From contig DASWMJ010000084.1 of assembly GCA_036399775.1 (NCBI GenBank), positions 124,001-188,000 of the forward strand: a DNA stretch of 64,000 nucleotides, read 5' to 3'. This DNA is from JADMIH01 sp036399775. Its GTDB lineage: Bacteria > Chloroflexota > Chloroflexia > QHBQ01 > JADMIH01. A model generated the notes under the pieces. It was given only the letters and a program-made list of their open reading frames with translations. It was not told the origin of the DNA and searched no databases. A program made the position numbers and the translations under genes. Positions 1-8,378 of this stretch are shown in pieces (position 1 is the stretch's first letter; every line of letters begins with the position of its first letter).

Positions 1-210
1 CGCCTGGGAATAAGCACGCACGCCTCCCTCAAGCATCTTGATGAGCCAGGCCACCGTCATGAGCAGCACGAGCGAGCGCAGAGTGGAAATCTTATCCGGC
101 TCGAACACGCGGCTGCTGTAGACGTTGAAGAATAGCGGCACGAAGACCACCGCCAACAGCCAGCCAAACTCTAAGAACCTATCAGCGTAATAACCTAACC
201 GGGTGAGCAA
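1..210 (-). CDS. N-terminal fragment of an O-antigen-ligase-like membrane protein
   Basis: Seventy codons are visible before the gene runs off the left edge. The start is a TTG at 210 with a GGAG Shine-Dalgarno six bases upstream (217-220). The fragment begins with a short charged stretch followed by a hydrophobic helix (residues about 14-26), then a loop containing SSRVFEPDK, then a second helix. This topology and the 'N.YSSRVFEPDK' pattern resemble the N-terminus of O-antigen ligase/polymerase-type proteins of Chloroflexota; that assignment is from memory of the family. Its place downstream of a surface-polysaccharide cluster on the same strand fits. The C-terminal ligase domain is not in the window, so the function is provisional. 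Confidence 0.6.
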   Translation of the reverse strand, partial: MLTRLGYYADRFLEFGWLLAVVFVPLFFNVYSSRVFEPDKISTLRSLVLLMTVAWLIKMLEGGVRAYSQA

Positions 211-230
211 AATAGTCTCCTTTGTTTACC

Positions 231-340
231 AGGGGCGAGGGGCGGGGAACGAGGGGCGAGGGATCAGGGCTTTGGAGTAGCGTGTACGCTTGCCACCAAT
301 CTTTGGTCCCTCGCCCCCCGCCCCTCGCCCCTCGCCCCTG
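231..340. repeat. G-rich inverted repeat overlapping the recN 3' end
   Basis: Units of the form GGGGCGA and GAGGGATCAGGG at 231-269 face complementary CCCTCGCCCC units at 308-340. The recN reading frame runs through both and stops at a TGA inside the left arm. Related GGGGTCAGGG/GGGATCAGGG units occur at 25150-25196, 25466-25506 and 33238-33268, so this is a dispersed family. Confidence 0.7.
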
Positions 341-2141
341 ATTTCAACTTCGATGCGTCTTTCATCATCTCGCGCGCGTTTTCCAGGGCGGCATTTGATA
401 CGGGGGTGCCGCCTATCATGGCTGCTACCTCCTGCTCCTGCTCCTGGGCGGAAAGCTCCTCTACCTGGGTGCGGGTGCGGTCGCCCGTCACCATCTTGGT
501 TATCTTGAAATGGTTGTCGGCGAAGGCCGCTATCTGCGGCAGGTGGGTTATGCACAATACCTGGTGGCTCGACGTGAGCGCCCACAGCTTCTCGCCTACG
601 ACGGCCCCGCTTCGCCCGCCCACCCCCACGTCAACTTCATCGAATACAAGCGTAGGAGTGAGGTCGGCCTCAGACAATATAGACTTGAGGGCGAGCATGA
701 GGCGCGAGGTCTCACCGCCGGAGGCGATCTTAGCGAGGGGCTTGAGCGGCTCGCCTGGGTTGGGAGAGATAAGGAACTCTACCCTGTCCACGCCCTTGTC
801 CGAGTATGCCCAGCGGCCTTCCCTGCCGGGTATGGGCACGCCATCTGGGGAGGGTGCCTGGGTAATATCCACCTTGAAGCGGGCAGCACCCATGAGCAGG
901 TCTTTCATCGCTAGCTCAACCGCGCGTGATAGGCCCTCGCCTGCCTCTGCGCGTATGCCGGACATGCGCGCGCCCAATTCCCCTATCTCCTGGGCCAGCC
1001 TCTCCGACTCCTCCTGTAGCGCGGCCACGCGCTCCTCGCTGTGGGTTATCGTATCAAGCTCGTCGGCGGCGCGCTCTCCGAAAGCGATAACGTCTTCCAG
1101 GGTGGGGCCGTACTTGCGCTTTAGCTCGTGGAGGAGGGAAATGCGCTCCTCTATCTCTTCGAGGCGGGAGGGATCGTGCTCCACGCTCTCCCGGTAGTTG
1201 CGCATCGTGCGGCCTAGCTCCTCTACGCTGTCGTAAATAGAGTCGAGCGTCGCCTGGTGCCCCTCCATCGAGGAGTCGAGGCGGGCAAGCTCGGCCAGCA
1301 TGGAAGAGGCGTCGCCCAGGACATCACGCGCCGACGTGGCGGGGAGGGGGGCCACCCCACCGCGCCCACCACGCGAAGCGTACCGGGCCTCTTCGTCGCC
1401 GCTCTCAATCAGCAGGGCGTAGATAGAGTCGCACAGGGAGGATAGGCGCTCGGAGTTAGCCAGCCGGGACCTCTCCTGGGCAAGCTCTTCGTCTTCGTTG
1501 GGCTGCACGCCTGCGGTGGTGATCTCTTCCACCTGGAAGGTCAGCAGATCGGCGCGGCGGGCAAGCTCGCGTTCGTCGCGCTGGAGGTCGCGCAACTCTT
1601 TCAACACGCCGCGCAACCTCGTAACCAACTCCGACATAGCGCGACGCTCCGAAGAGAGACCCGCGTATTCGTCCAGCAAATCTATGTGGGTAGAAGAGCG
1701 CAGGAGGGATACGTGCTCGCTCTGGCCGTGTACGTCTACGAGCAGTTCGCCTATCTGTTGGAGGGTTGGGAGGTTCACCATGCGCCCGTTCACGCGGGCC
1801 ACCGTGCGCCCGGAGGCGTTTATCTCGCGAGAGATTATCACCGCGTCGTCGGTACCGTCGTCGCTGTCGGCCAGTCCGCCTTCGTGGAGTATGCTTCGCA
1901 ACGCTTCAAGGGGTGCGGGCTGCATGGTGGTGAGGTCGAACTGCCCTTCCACGCGGGCCGACTGCGCGCCGTGACGCACAAACTCCGGCCCTATCTTAGA
2001 ACCGAGGAGCGCGCCCACCGCGTCAATAATGATGGACTTGCCCGCGCCGGTCTCACCTGTGAGGGCGTTAAAGCCGTGACCCAGGCGTAGATATAGCTTA
2101 TCTATAATAGCGAAGTTGGAGATATTTAGCTCGGCAAGCAT
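264..2141 (-). CDS. recN: DNA repair ATPase RecN
   Basis: SMC-like ATPase of recombinational double-strand-break repair, acting on DNA in the cytoplasm. The N-terminal Walker A is GETGAGKS (residues about 29-36), followed by a long heptad-rich coiled-coil middle and a C-terminal half with the SGGE signature and Walker B LVFDEVDVGVGG. Start ATG at 2141 gives the canonical MLAELNISNFAIIDKL beginning. The 625-aa length exceeds the usual 550-570: roughly the last 28 residues (SGARGEGRGARDQRLV and following) come from the repeat at 231-340, which also supplies the stop. There is no clear ribosome site upstream because another repeat (2161-2202) lies about 20 bases before the start codon. Confidence 0.95.
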   Translation of the reverse strand: MLAELNISNFAIIDKLYLRLGHGFNALTGETGAGKSIIIDAVGALLGSKIGPEFVRHGAQSARVEGQFDLTTMQPAPLEALRSILHEGGLADSDDGTDDAVIISREINASGRTVARVNGRMVNLPTLQQIGELLVDVHGQSEHVSLLRSSTHIDLLDEYAGLSSERRAMSELVTRLRGVLKELRDLQRDERELARRADLLTFQVEEITTAGVQPNEDEELAQERSRLANSERLSSLCDSIYALLIESGDEEARYASRGGRGGVAPLPATSARDVLGDASSMLAELARLDSSMEGHQATLDSIYDSVEELGRTMRNYRESVEHDPSRLEEIEERISLLHELKRKYGPTLEDVIAFGERAADELDTITHSEERVAALQEESERLAQEIGELGARMSGIRAEAGEGLSRAVELAMKDLLMGAARFKVDITQAPSPDGVPIPGREGRWAYSDKGVDRVEFLISPNPGEPLKPLAKIASGGETSRLMLALKSILSEADLTPTLVFDEVDVGVGGRSGAVVGEKLWALTSSHQVLCITHLPQIAAFADNHFKITKMVTGDRTRTQVEELSAQEQEQEVAAMIGGTPVSNAALENAREMMKDASKLKSGARGEGRGARDQRLVASVHATPKP

Positions 2142-2160
2142 ATTGTTTGCGATGCGTGAA

Positions 2161-2202
2161 ACGTATTGCGCAGTTCGTATTGCGTATTAGGTGATACGTG
2201 AT
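2161..2202. repeat. CGTATTGCGTA-family intergenic repeat
   Basis: Contains ACGTATTGCGCAGTTCGTAT followed by TGCGTATTAGG and GATACGTG. The same words recur at 8241-8275, 8351-8378 and 62216-62245, each time within a few tens of bases of a gene boundary. Confidence 0.6.
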
Positions 2203-2384
2203 TGGTGAGGAGTGGCGCACGTTAGGGCCGGGTTGTGATGATGGTTTTGTTTGAGTTCTTTGGTTGAAGATAGTAGAAATTGTCTAGTACAATCTTACCA
2301 TATTGTAGGGTTAGAATAAAGCAAATGGCTGGCTTGGCAGCGTAGACGCAAGGGTGTGCTGTTCGGTGAACACCACCCCACCAT

Positions 2385-2615
2385 CCTTGTCATTCTGAGC
2401 GCAGCGAAGAATCTCGTCCCTCGCGCATTAGTTTGGGATAACGTAAAGGCAAATGAACAAGGACAAGAGGGTACGCGAGGGACGAGATTCTTCGGTGCGC
2501 TCAGTACAGCACTAACAAAGTTATGTCCAGGAATAAAATGTCTGCGTAGGGGCGACCCACCGGGTCGCCCCTACGCAGACATTTCTTTGTTAGTGCTGTA
2601 CTCAGAATGACAAGG
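2385..2615. repeat. REP-like inverted repeat, copy 1, interrupted
   Basis: The left arm begins CCTTGTCATTCTGAGCGCAG at 2385 and continues through AAGAATCTCGTCCCTCGCG. The right arm is its complement, from CGCGAGGGACGAGATTCTTC at 2474 to AATGACAAGG at 2615, but is split by the 96-bp insertion at 2505-2600. The loop shares words with the copy at 26318-26436. Confidence 0.8.
2505..2600. mobile_element. 96-bp MITE with 16-bp perfect terminal inverted repeats
   Basis: The ends are TACAGCACTAACAAAG (2505-2520) and its exact complement (2585-2600). Both sides carry the direct repeat CTCAG (2500-2504 and 2601-2605). The interior holds a second perfect palindrome with 23-bp arms (2536-2558 and 2562-2584, loop ACC) whose core is the GTAGGGGCGACCC motif. 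The target is the REP-like repeat, and an uninterrupted copy of that target is present at 26401-26430. The boundary is ambiguous by one base: 17-bp ends with a 3-bp TCA duplication fit equally well. No transposase in the window has matching ends. Confidence 0.85.
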
Positions 2616-2673
2616 GCTAGAGGGTTCGCTTATCCCTGGCACATATCCGACTTTGCCTCCGTCCTGACAGGCT

Positions 2674-3726
2674 CTACCTTTCCTGTGCTGATTTGCCAGG
2701 AAAAACTAGCTCCCGTACCGCCTCAGTTAGCTCCCGCTCGCGTCGGCCCAGGGGGTAATTGTCTGCTATACGGGCGCGCATTCTTTGGCGCTGTTGGGGT
2801 GGGACGCCCAGGGTGCGGAGAGCGGCGGCGGCGATGGCTTGCGGGTCGTTCAAGGGTATAAACTCCCCCAGCCCGCCCGTTACCTCCGGCAGTGAGAAAC
2901 GCTTTGTGACCACCGGCACCGCCCCGCAAGCCATCGCCTCGGCCACCGCCACGCCAAACCCTTCGTGCACGGAAGCCTGCACGTAGCACGACGCCCGGCG
3001 ATATAGGTCGCGCAACTCCTCGGCAGGTATGAAGCGGTCTATAAACTCCACGTTGGGCGCGGCTATCTGCCTCAAGCTATCCAGGGAACCATCCGGTGAG
3101 TTGCCGACCAACACCCAGCGCATACCGGGGGCATACTCGGCGGCCTCAACAAACGTCTTCAGGCCCTTCTGCACGATAGAGCTTTCTATAACGGGCGAGA
3201 CCGTCATAGCCATTGGCTTTCTATTTATCTCAGGGTCGGGAGTGAAGAACTCTACATCAACGCTGGGGTAAATAACCTTGCTCCTGCGTGGCCGGGCGTA
3301 CTTACGCAGGTGCCGTGCCGCCGACTCGGAGAACGGAAACACCGCATCGGCAAGGGCGAGGGTGGGCTTTATCAAGAACCGGAAGAGGGGGAAGCGCATG
3401 GCTCCAAAGCCGATGCCGGGCATGCTCACGATATCGTAGCCACCCGTAAAGAACGCCACTCTCACGCCAAAGAGCTTCGCCAGCGCGGTCAGGGCCAGCG
3501 CGTAACTCGGCACTATGAACCACATGAGTAACACGTCCGGCCTGTGGAGCATCAGGTGGCGCAGCACGCTCAAAGCGAGACGCATCTTGCCCCGATTATG
3601 CACTATCACATCCAGGTCCAAATGCCTGCCGAGTATGTCTATATCGGTCTGCATGAACGCGGCAGGCTCGTAAGGCAAGACCAGTAGCACCTTTAGGTTG
3701 TGCGAGGATGGAGCAGAGGCGCTCAC
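2674..3726 (-). CDS. GT4-family glycosyltransferase
   Basis: Retaining GT-B glycosyltransferase that would add a sugar from a nucleotide donor to a lipid-linked glycan at the inner face of the membrane. The N-terminal Rossmann domain starts with KVLLVLPYEPAAF. The C-terminal domain has the GT4 donor-binding signature EGFGVAVAEAMACGAVPVVT near residue 260, with the E-x7-E arrangement. Length 350 aa is normal. The GTG start at 3726 overlaps the TGA of the upstream dehydrogenase by four bases (GTGA), indicating translational coupling. The acceptor and the sugar transferred are unknown, but the upstream genes suggest the donor may be a diacetamido-uronic acid. Confidence 0.88.
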   Translation of the reverse strand: MSASAPSSHNLKVLLVLPYEPAAFMQTDIDILGRHLDLDVIVHNRGKMRLALSVLRHLMLHRPDVLLMWFIVPSYALALTALAKLFGVRVAFFTGGYDIVSMPGIGFGAMRFPLFRFLIKPTLALADAVFPFSESAARHLRKYARPRRSKVIYPSVDVEFFTPDPEINRKPMAMTVSPVIESSIVQKGLKTFVEAAEYAPGMRWVLVGNSPDGSLDSLRQIAAPNVEFIDRFIPAEELRDLYRRASCYVQASVHEGFGVAVAEAMACGAVPVVTKRFSLPEVTGGLGEFIPLNDPQAIAAAALRTLGVPPQQRQRMRARIADNYPLGRRERELTEAVRELVFPGKSAQER

Positions 3727-5015
3727 CGCCCGATCCCTATGTACCGCATCCTCGCGCTCTCTATAGCCTCTCTGTCGAGCGAATTGCGCCCATCCAGCAC
3801 GACCTTGCAGCCTTTTTCAGCCAACTTACGCCAATCCAGCGACTTGTAAGCGTCGTGGTAGGCGTGCAGGATGGCCGCGTCACAGGCGGGTAGCGGCTCA
3901 AGCGTTACCGGCTCGCCTCCGTAGCGCAACAGTTCCTCCGGTGTGTAGAGCGGGTCGCTCAGGAGGGGCACGGCACCTTGCTTCTTCAATATGTCTATTA
4001 TGCGTACCGCGCCCGAAAATGCCGTCTCCTTGACGTTCTCCCTGTACGCGATGCCCAGGAGCAGCACGCGCTTACCTTCCAGGCCGTTTAGCGCCTCCCC
4101 AAGCCGCCCTACCGCCCATTCCGCCATATCATCATTGACGGTACGCGCCTCCACCAACAGACCCATCGTCTCGTCGCCCGACTCGTTGATGAGGAAATAG
4201 GGGTAGACAGGTATGCAATGCCCGCCCACCGCTATGCCGGGCCTGTGTATGTGGGAGAAAGGCTGCGTGTTGGCCGCGAATATCGCCTGGTCCACCGGCA
4301 GCCCGCGAGAGGCCGCGAAGCGCGCGAACTGGTTAGCCAGGGCAATATTCACGTCTCTGTACGTGGTCTCCATCAGCTTCACCAGTTCGGCAGTATCCGC
4401 GTCTTGCATCGGCATAACCGGCGCGCCCTCAAGCGCCACCTCGTAGAAGGCCAGCGCCCTGGAAGTGCATTGTTGCGTCACTCCGCCGACTATCTTGGGG
4501 TACTTGCGCAGGTCGCGGAAGATGCGCCCACTGTACACACGTTCAGGGCTGAACGCCAGCGAGAAGTCGCGCCCCATCTTCAGGCCCGACCCTTGTTCGA
4601 GCTTGGGGCCGAACCGCGTGCGCGTAGTGCCCGCTGGTAGCGTGGTCTCGTATATCACTAGCGTGTTACGCTGCAACCCCGCCGCTACCGATGCAGTGGC
4701 CGCGTCAATATACCTGTAATCTATGTTGCGCTGCTCGTCCACAATCACTGGCACGATCACAAGCACGACGTTGCTCTTACGCACCGCGCCGGGGGTGTCG
4801 GTGGTCGCCGAAAGATTGCCGTCCGCCACGCCCGCCGCTACCATCTCTTCCAGCCCTGGCTCTTCCTTGACGTGCGAGTGCCCGGCGTTGATGGTATCTA
4901 CTACCTCTTGGGATATGTCGCAGCCTATTACGCGCATCCCCGCGTGCGCGAATTGCGCCGCCAGGGGCAGCCCGATCTTGCCGAGGCCCACTACCGCCAC
5001 GCTATACTGAGCCAA
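3723..5015 (-). CDS. UDP-N-acetylglucosamine 6-dehydrogenase (WbpA-like)
   Basis: NAD-dependent nucleotide-sugar dehydrogenase oxidising C6 of UDP-HexNAc to the uronic acid in two steps. The N-terminal Rossmann motif is VVGLGKIGLPLA; the central part has SPERVYSGR; the catalytic cysteine sits in GGHCIPVYPY near residue 264; and the C-terminal UDP-binding domain contains LLLGIAYRENVKETAFS. At 430 aa it has family length. It overlaps the upstream oxidoreductase by 14 bp and the downstream glycosyltransferase by 4 bp, so it is inside an operon. By sequence alone it could be a ManNAc-type (WecC) enzyme; the adjacent wbpB-, wbpE- and wbpD-like genes favour UDP-GlcNAc as substrate. Confidence 0.88.
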   Translation of the reverse strand: MAQYSVAVVGLGKIGLPLAAQFAHAGMRVIGCDISQEVVDTINAGHSHVKEEPGLEEMVAAGVADGNLSATTDTPGAVRKSNVVLVIVPVIVDEQRNIDYRYIDAATASVAAGLQRNTLVIYETTLPAGTTRTRFGPKLEQGSGLKMGRDFSLAFSPERVYSGRIFRDLRKYPKIVGGVTQQCTSRALAFYEVALEGAPVMPMQDADTAELVKLMETTYRDVNIALANQFARFAASRGLPVDQAIFAANTQPFSHIHRPGIAVGGHCIPVYPYFLINESGDETMGLLVEARTVNDDMAEWAVGRLGEALNGLEGKRVLLLGIAYRENVKETAFSGAVRIIDILKKQGAVPLLSDPLYTPEELLRYGGEPVTLEPLPACDAAILHAYHDAYKSLDWRKLAEKGCKVVLDGRNSLDREAIESARMRYIGIGR

Positions 5016-6036
5016 CGTCCTCTCCTCCCTCGGACATCTCCACTACTTTGCCTTGCAGCCCGGCTTCGACCACCTTACGCGCTATACGCAGCGCAGCCAG
5101 GCCGTCCTCGCCCGACACCAACGATACGCTCTCACCCCTTACGGCGTGCAAGAATCGCTCAAGCTCCACCTTCAACGGCTCGGTCTTCTCTATCCGCAGC
5201 CGCACCATGTCCCCCTCGCTGACCCCCTCTATGTTCTTGATGGTGTCCCAGTCGGTCTTGGCGTAGTTGTTCTCGTAGAAGTACAGGTCTTGCGTGAGGT
5301 AGTTGGCGTGGAACATCCCGCGCTCGCCCGTGACCATTAATTCGCGTATCTTGGTGGGCGTGAGCCAGTTTATATCCATCACGCCTATAGAGTTGTCCTC
5401 GAACCTCATCAGGCCGGAAAGCAGGTCTTCGTGGTCGGTATGTATGCGCCGGGCGGTCTCGGCGTACACCCGCATTACCCTTGACCCGCTCAGGAAGCGC
5501 ATTATGTCAATATCGTGCGAGGCGAGATCAATCACCACCCCCACGTCGCGCACGCGGGGAGGGAACGGCCCCAACCGCCGTGCGTGCATCTGGAAGACCC
5601 GCCCCAACTCTGCCCTCTGCAACCGCTTGTGCAATTCCAATATGGCAGGGTTGTACCGCTCAATATGCCCCACCGTGAGTATGACGTCAACCTGCCGCGC
5701 CGCAGCCAGCATCTCCCTGCCTTCGTCTTCCGTATAGGCGATGGGCTTCTCCACGAGTACGTGTACCTTGCGCGAAACGACCTCAAGCGTCACGTCCCTG
5801 TGCATGATCGTGGGTACGGCGACCACGACGGCTTCGGGCTGCGCCTTGTCGAGCATCTCTTTGTAGTCGCTGTATGCCTCTATGCCGAAGCGCCTGGCCG
5901 CCTGCCGCGCCGTATCCTCGTAGGCGTCGGCCACGCCCACAAGCTGCGCCGACTCCAGGTCGTTCAGCACGCGCAGGTGATTGCGCCCCATCGCGCCCGC
6001 GCCGATTACCGCTATCCTCACGGGTTTATCAATCAT
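5002..6036 (-). CDS. Gfo/Idh/MocA oxidoreductase (WbpB-like 3-dehydrogenase)
   Basis: Likely oxidises C3 of UDP-GlcNAc-uronic acid to the 3-keto sugar, the substrate of the aminotransferase encoded just upstream. The N-terminal NAD(P)-binding motif is AVIGAGAMGRNHLRVL, and the conserved lysine motif of the family is EKPIAYT near residue 97. The C-terminal alpha/beta domain is complete at 344 aa. The start at 6036 shares its base with the aminotransferase stop, and the 3' end overlaps the dehydrogenase by 14 bp. Gfo/Idh/MocA proteins are versatile; the specific role rests on the surrounding gene set. Confidence 0.85.
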   Translation of the reverse strand: MIDKPVRIAVIGAGAMGRNHLRVLNDLESAQLVGVADAYEDTARQAARRFGIEAYSDYKEMLDKAQPEAVVVAVPTIMHRDVTLEVVSRKVHVLVEKPIAYTEDEGREMLAAARQVDVILTVGHIERYNPAILELHKRLQRAELGRVFQMHARRLGPFPPRVRDVGVVIDLASHDIDIMRFLSGSRVMRVYAETARRIHTDHEDLLSGLMRFEDNSIGVMDINWLTPTKIRELMVTGERGMFHANYLTQDLYFYENNYAKTDWDTIKNIEGVSEGDMVRLRIEKTEPLKVELERFLHAVRGESVSLVSGEDGLAALRIARKVVEAGLQGKVVEMSEGGEDVGSV

Positions 6037-7115
6037 TACAGGCTCTTCACAGCCTCCACAATCGTCTCCAAGTCCTCCTGGCTCACTCCAGGGTGTACGG
6101 GCAGGGAGAGCACTTGCATTGCCGCCCGCTCCGATTCTGGGAAACTCTGGTCGCCGTAACCCATCTCGACGTACATCCGCTGCTTATGCACGGGCACGGG
6201 GTAGTAGACCTCGCTGCCCACGCCCGCCTCGGCTAGCCTCTGCCGCACGTCATCGCGCTCAAGGGGAGGGAGGACGCGCACGGTGTACTGGTGGAAGACG
6301 TGCCGCGTGCCTGGCCTCACCTGGGGCGTCTGTACCTTGTCAGATGGCAAATGATCGCTCAGGTAAGCGGCGTTGGCTATGCGCTTCTCGTTGAAGCCTT
6401 CCAGCTTGGGCATCTGCGCGTTTCCGATGGCGGCGTGGATGTTGGTCATGCGGAAGTTGAAGCCGAGCATATCGTGGTAGTAGCGCACCCTCATGCCGTG
6501 AGAGCGTACCAACCGGGCGCGGTCGGCTATGCAGTCGTCGTTGGTGGTGACCATGCCGCCCTCGCCGGTGGTGATGTTCTTGGTAGGGTAGAAAGAGAAG
6601 CAGCCTGTCCCCCAGCTACCCGCCCGCGTGCCGTTCTCCTCCGCGCCATGAGCCTGGGCAGCGTCCTCTATCACAACTAGCCCATGCTTATCGGCTATCG
6701 CCATGATGCGCGACATCTCAGCCACGTTGCCGAAGAGGTGGATGGGCATGATAGCCTTCGTGCGGGGCGTTATGGCAGCCTCTATCTGGTCCACGTCAAT
6801 GTTGAAGCTATTCGGCTCTATATCTACAAGCACAGGCTTCGCGCCCACGTACAACATGGAATTGGCCGACGCGATAAACGTAAAAGGCGCGGTAATCACC
6901 TCGTCGCCCGGCCCGAAACCATGCGCCAACAAAGCGACGTGCAGGGCCGTAGTGCCGTTGCTGGTCGCCACCGCATGCTTCACCCCACAGTAGTCGGCAA
7001 AAGACTGCTCGAACTCGGCCACCGCCGCGCCCTGGGCCAACTGCCCCGACTCCAGCACCGCCATAACAGCCGCTTTCTCTTCATCCCCAATCAAAGGTCG
7101 CGCTATGTGTATCAT
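6036..7115 (-). CDS. DegT/DnrJ/EryC1 aminotransferase (WbpE-like)
   Basis: PLP-dependent sugar aminotransferase expected to convert the 3-keto UDP-uronate to the 3-amino sugar with glutamate as donor. Family motifs are present in order: ATSNGTTALHVAL (phosphate binding), EDAAQAHGA, and FYPTKNITTGEGG with the PLP lysine at about residue 179. The C-terminal region has RYYHDMLGFNFRMTNIHAAIG. Length 359 aa is typical. It abuts the oxidoreductase start, so the pair is cotranscribed. The substrate is inferred from the cluster. Confidence 0.88.
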   Translation of the reverse strand: MIHIARPLIGDEEKAAVMAVLESGQLAQGAAVAEFEQSFADYCGVKHAVATSNGTTALHVALLAHGFGPGDEVITAPFTFIASANSMLYVGAKPVLVDIEPNSFNIDVDQIEAAITPRTKAIMPIHLFGNVAEMSRIMAIADKHGLVVIEDAAQAHGAEENGTRAGSWGTGCFSFYPTKNITTGEGGMVTTNDDCIADRARLVRSHGMRVRYYHDMLGFNFRMTNIHAAIGNAQMPKLEGFNEKRIANAAYLSDHLPSDKVQTPQVRPGTRHVFHQYTVRVLPPLERDDVRQRLAEAGVGSEVYYPVPVHKQRMYVEMGYGDQSFPESERAAMQVLSLPVHPGVSQEDLETIVEAVKSL

Positions 7116-7177
7116 TGTTTCTCCCTATCCATAGTCTGTATTATTGGCTTATCAGCAGGTCAGGCTGGTGTGGCGTT

Positions 7178-7567
7178 TTACAATCCTTTTCCAAAGCTCA
7201 GGCGTATGCCACGCGAACGCTGAGCAAGGTACGAGCCGAGCAATACGATAAGAACGTCGAAGGCACACAACAAAAGCAAAAGGCTAAAATTCCCTAAAGT
7301 GTGACTGAATAATGCTGAAAACTCCTCAAACCGCCGGCAACCAGGGTCTCCAACTTGTTTCAAACAACTCGCGGCGCTTCCCGCCAGACCAATGCCATAG
7401 GGCAGAGCAGCGCTAAACCAGGTCGCTACAGTAAGAGTAACCAACGCTGCCAGCCAACCAACTCTGCCTGGTACTGTTGTGACGCGTCTGATTATGAGGA
7501 ACACTAAGATGAGGTTTCCTGTTATTCCAGCGATTGGCAGAATTACCACCAGTACATCGTCACTCAT
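7178..7567 (-). CDS. Small hypothetical membrane protein, three helices
   Basis: A 129-aa product with hydrophobic segments at about residues 6-26, 39-60 and 91-113, the last followed by a positively charged tail (RSRGIRLSFGKGL). Two cysteines flank a short loop (ASCLKQVGDPGCRR). I do not recognise the family. It lies between the acetyltransferase and aminotransferase genes on the same strand with short gaps, so it probably belongs to the polysaccharide operon. The ribosome site is weak, and the main support is membrane topology and location. Confidence 0.5.
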   Translation of the reverse strand: MSDDVLVVILPIAGITGNLILVFLIIRRVTTVPGRVGWLAALVTLTVATWFSAALPYGIGLAGSAASCLKQVGDPGCRRFEEFSALFSHTLGNFSLLLLLCAFDVLIVLLGSYLAQRSRGIRLSFGKGL

Positions 7568-7649
7568 CCATGTACACCTTATACCTCACACCTCATAATT
7601 TGACCTTATCCCGCCGTTCTTGAAGGGCACTCTTGATACGCGATATGCC

Positions 7650-8237
7650 CTACGCGATGTGCCCTACCTCTATTTCCCTGCCGCACACCGGGCAGCGCCA
7701 CACCTCGCCTGCTTCTCCCGCCTGCTGCATCTTTTGGCCGCAAGCGCACATATAGCCTGCCAGCTTCGCGGGATTGCCGTACACCAGACCGTGATCGGGC
7801 ACGTCCTTTGTTACCACAGCGCCCGCGCCTATCATAGAGAAGCGGCCAATGGTCACGCCCGTGACGATGATAGAGCCTGCGCCCAGCGATGCGCCCTCTT
7901 TCACCAGTATGCGCCCCAACTCCCAATCGTCGTCGCTCTTCAACGAGCCGTCGGGGTTGACCGCTCTGGGCAGCTTGTCGTTGGTGAATATGACGTGCGG
8001 CCCCACGAAGACGCCACTCTCAAGCGTTACGCCATGATAGACGCTGGCTCGGTTCTGTATCTTTACGTTGTCGCCGATCTGCACGCCGAAGTCAACGTAA
8101 GCGCCCTTGCCCAATATGCAGTTGCGCCCCAGCACGGCCCCCTCCCGCACCTGCGCCTGGTGCCAGACCTTAGTGCCCGGCCCAAGCGTAGCCCTGGGCG
8201 AAACGTCTGCTGTTGGGTGGATGTATACGTCTTCCAT
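7650..8237 (-). CDS. Hexapeptide-repeat N-acetyltransferase (WbpD-like)
   Basis: Left-handed beta-helix acetyltransferase predicted to acetylate the 3-amino group of UDP-GlcNAc(3NH2)-uronate with acetyl-CoA. Hexapeptide repeats run from residue 6 (YIHPTADVSPRATLGPGTKVW) to about 150. The trimer-type catalytic region contains HGVTLESGVFVGPHVIFTND. The C-terminal tail has CACGQKM and CPVCGRE, a probable zinc ribbon that is not part of the core fold. The start ATG at 8237 is immediately preceded by a CGTATTGCGTA repeat, leaving no obvious ribosome site. Confidence 0.88.
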   Translation of the reverse strand: MEDVYIHPTADVSPRATLGPGTKVWHQAQVREGAVLGRNCILGKGAYVDFGVQIGDNVKIQNRASVYHGVTLESGVFVGPHVIFTNDKLPRAVNPDGSLKSDDDWELGRILVKEGASLGAGSIIVTGVTIGRFSMIGAGAVVTKDVPDHGLVYGNPAKLAGYMCACGQKMQQAGEAGEVWRCPVCGREIEVGHIA

Positions 8238-8240
8238 GAT

Positions 8241-8378
8241 TCGTATTGCGTATTGTGTAAAACGTGATGCGTAATACCTTGATAACCTCTGCGTCTCCGC
8301 GGTTCAATATATCTTCGTGCGCTTTGTGCCTTTGTGGTTCTACATTTTCGCAATACGCACTACGTACTACGCAATACG
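8241..8378. repeat. Composite intergenic repeat, one family inside another
   Basis: Outer arms are TCGTATTGCGTATTG (8241-8255) and CAATACGCAC...GCAATACG (8351-8378). Between them is a different widespread word pair, CCTCTGCGTCTCCGCGGTTC (8290-8309) and CTTCGTGCGCTTTGTGCC with TTTGTGGTTC following (8314-8341). The wbpI-like gene terminates inside the outer arm: its last codons and TAG (8367-8369) are repeat sequence. Confidence 0.65.

Larger units (their letters stand above)
2203..2673. other. Gene-free stretch holding nested repeats
   Basis: Between recN and the glycosyltransferase. The first 180 bases are AT-rich with no recognisable gene. The rest is a REP-like inverted repeat (2385-2615) carrying an inserted MITE (2505-2600). 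The short open frames here read through the repeats and have no independent support. Confidence 0.6.

Noticed and set aside
406..1197. 263-codon plus-strand frame
   Set aside because: Antisense to recN; Ser/Arg-rich composition typical of a mirror frame.
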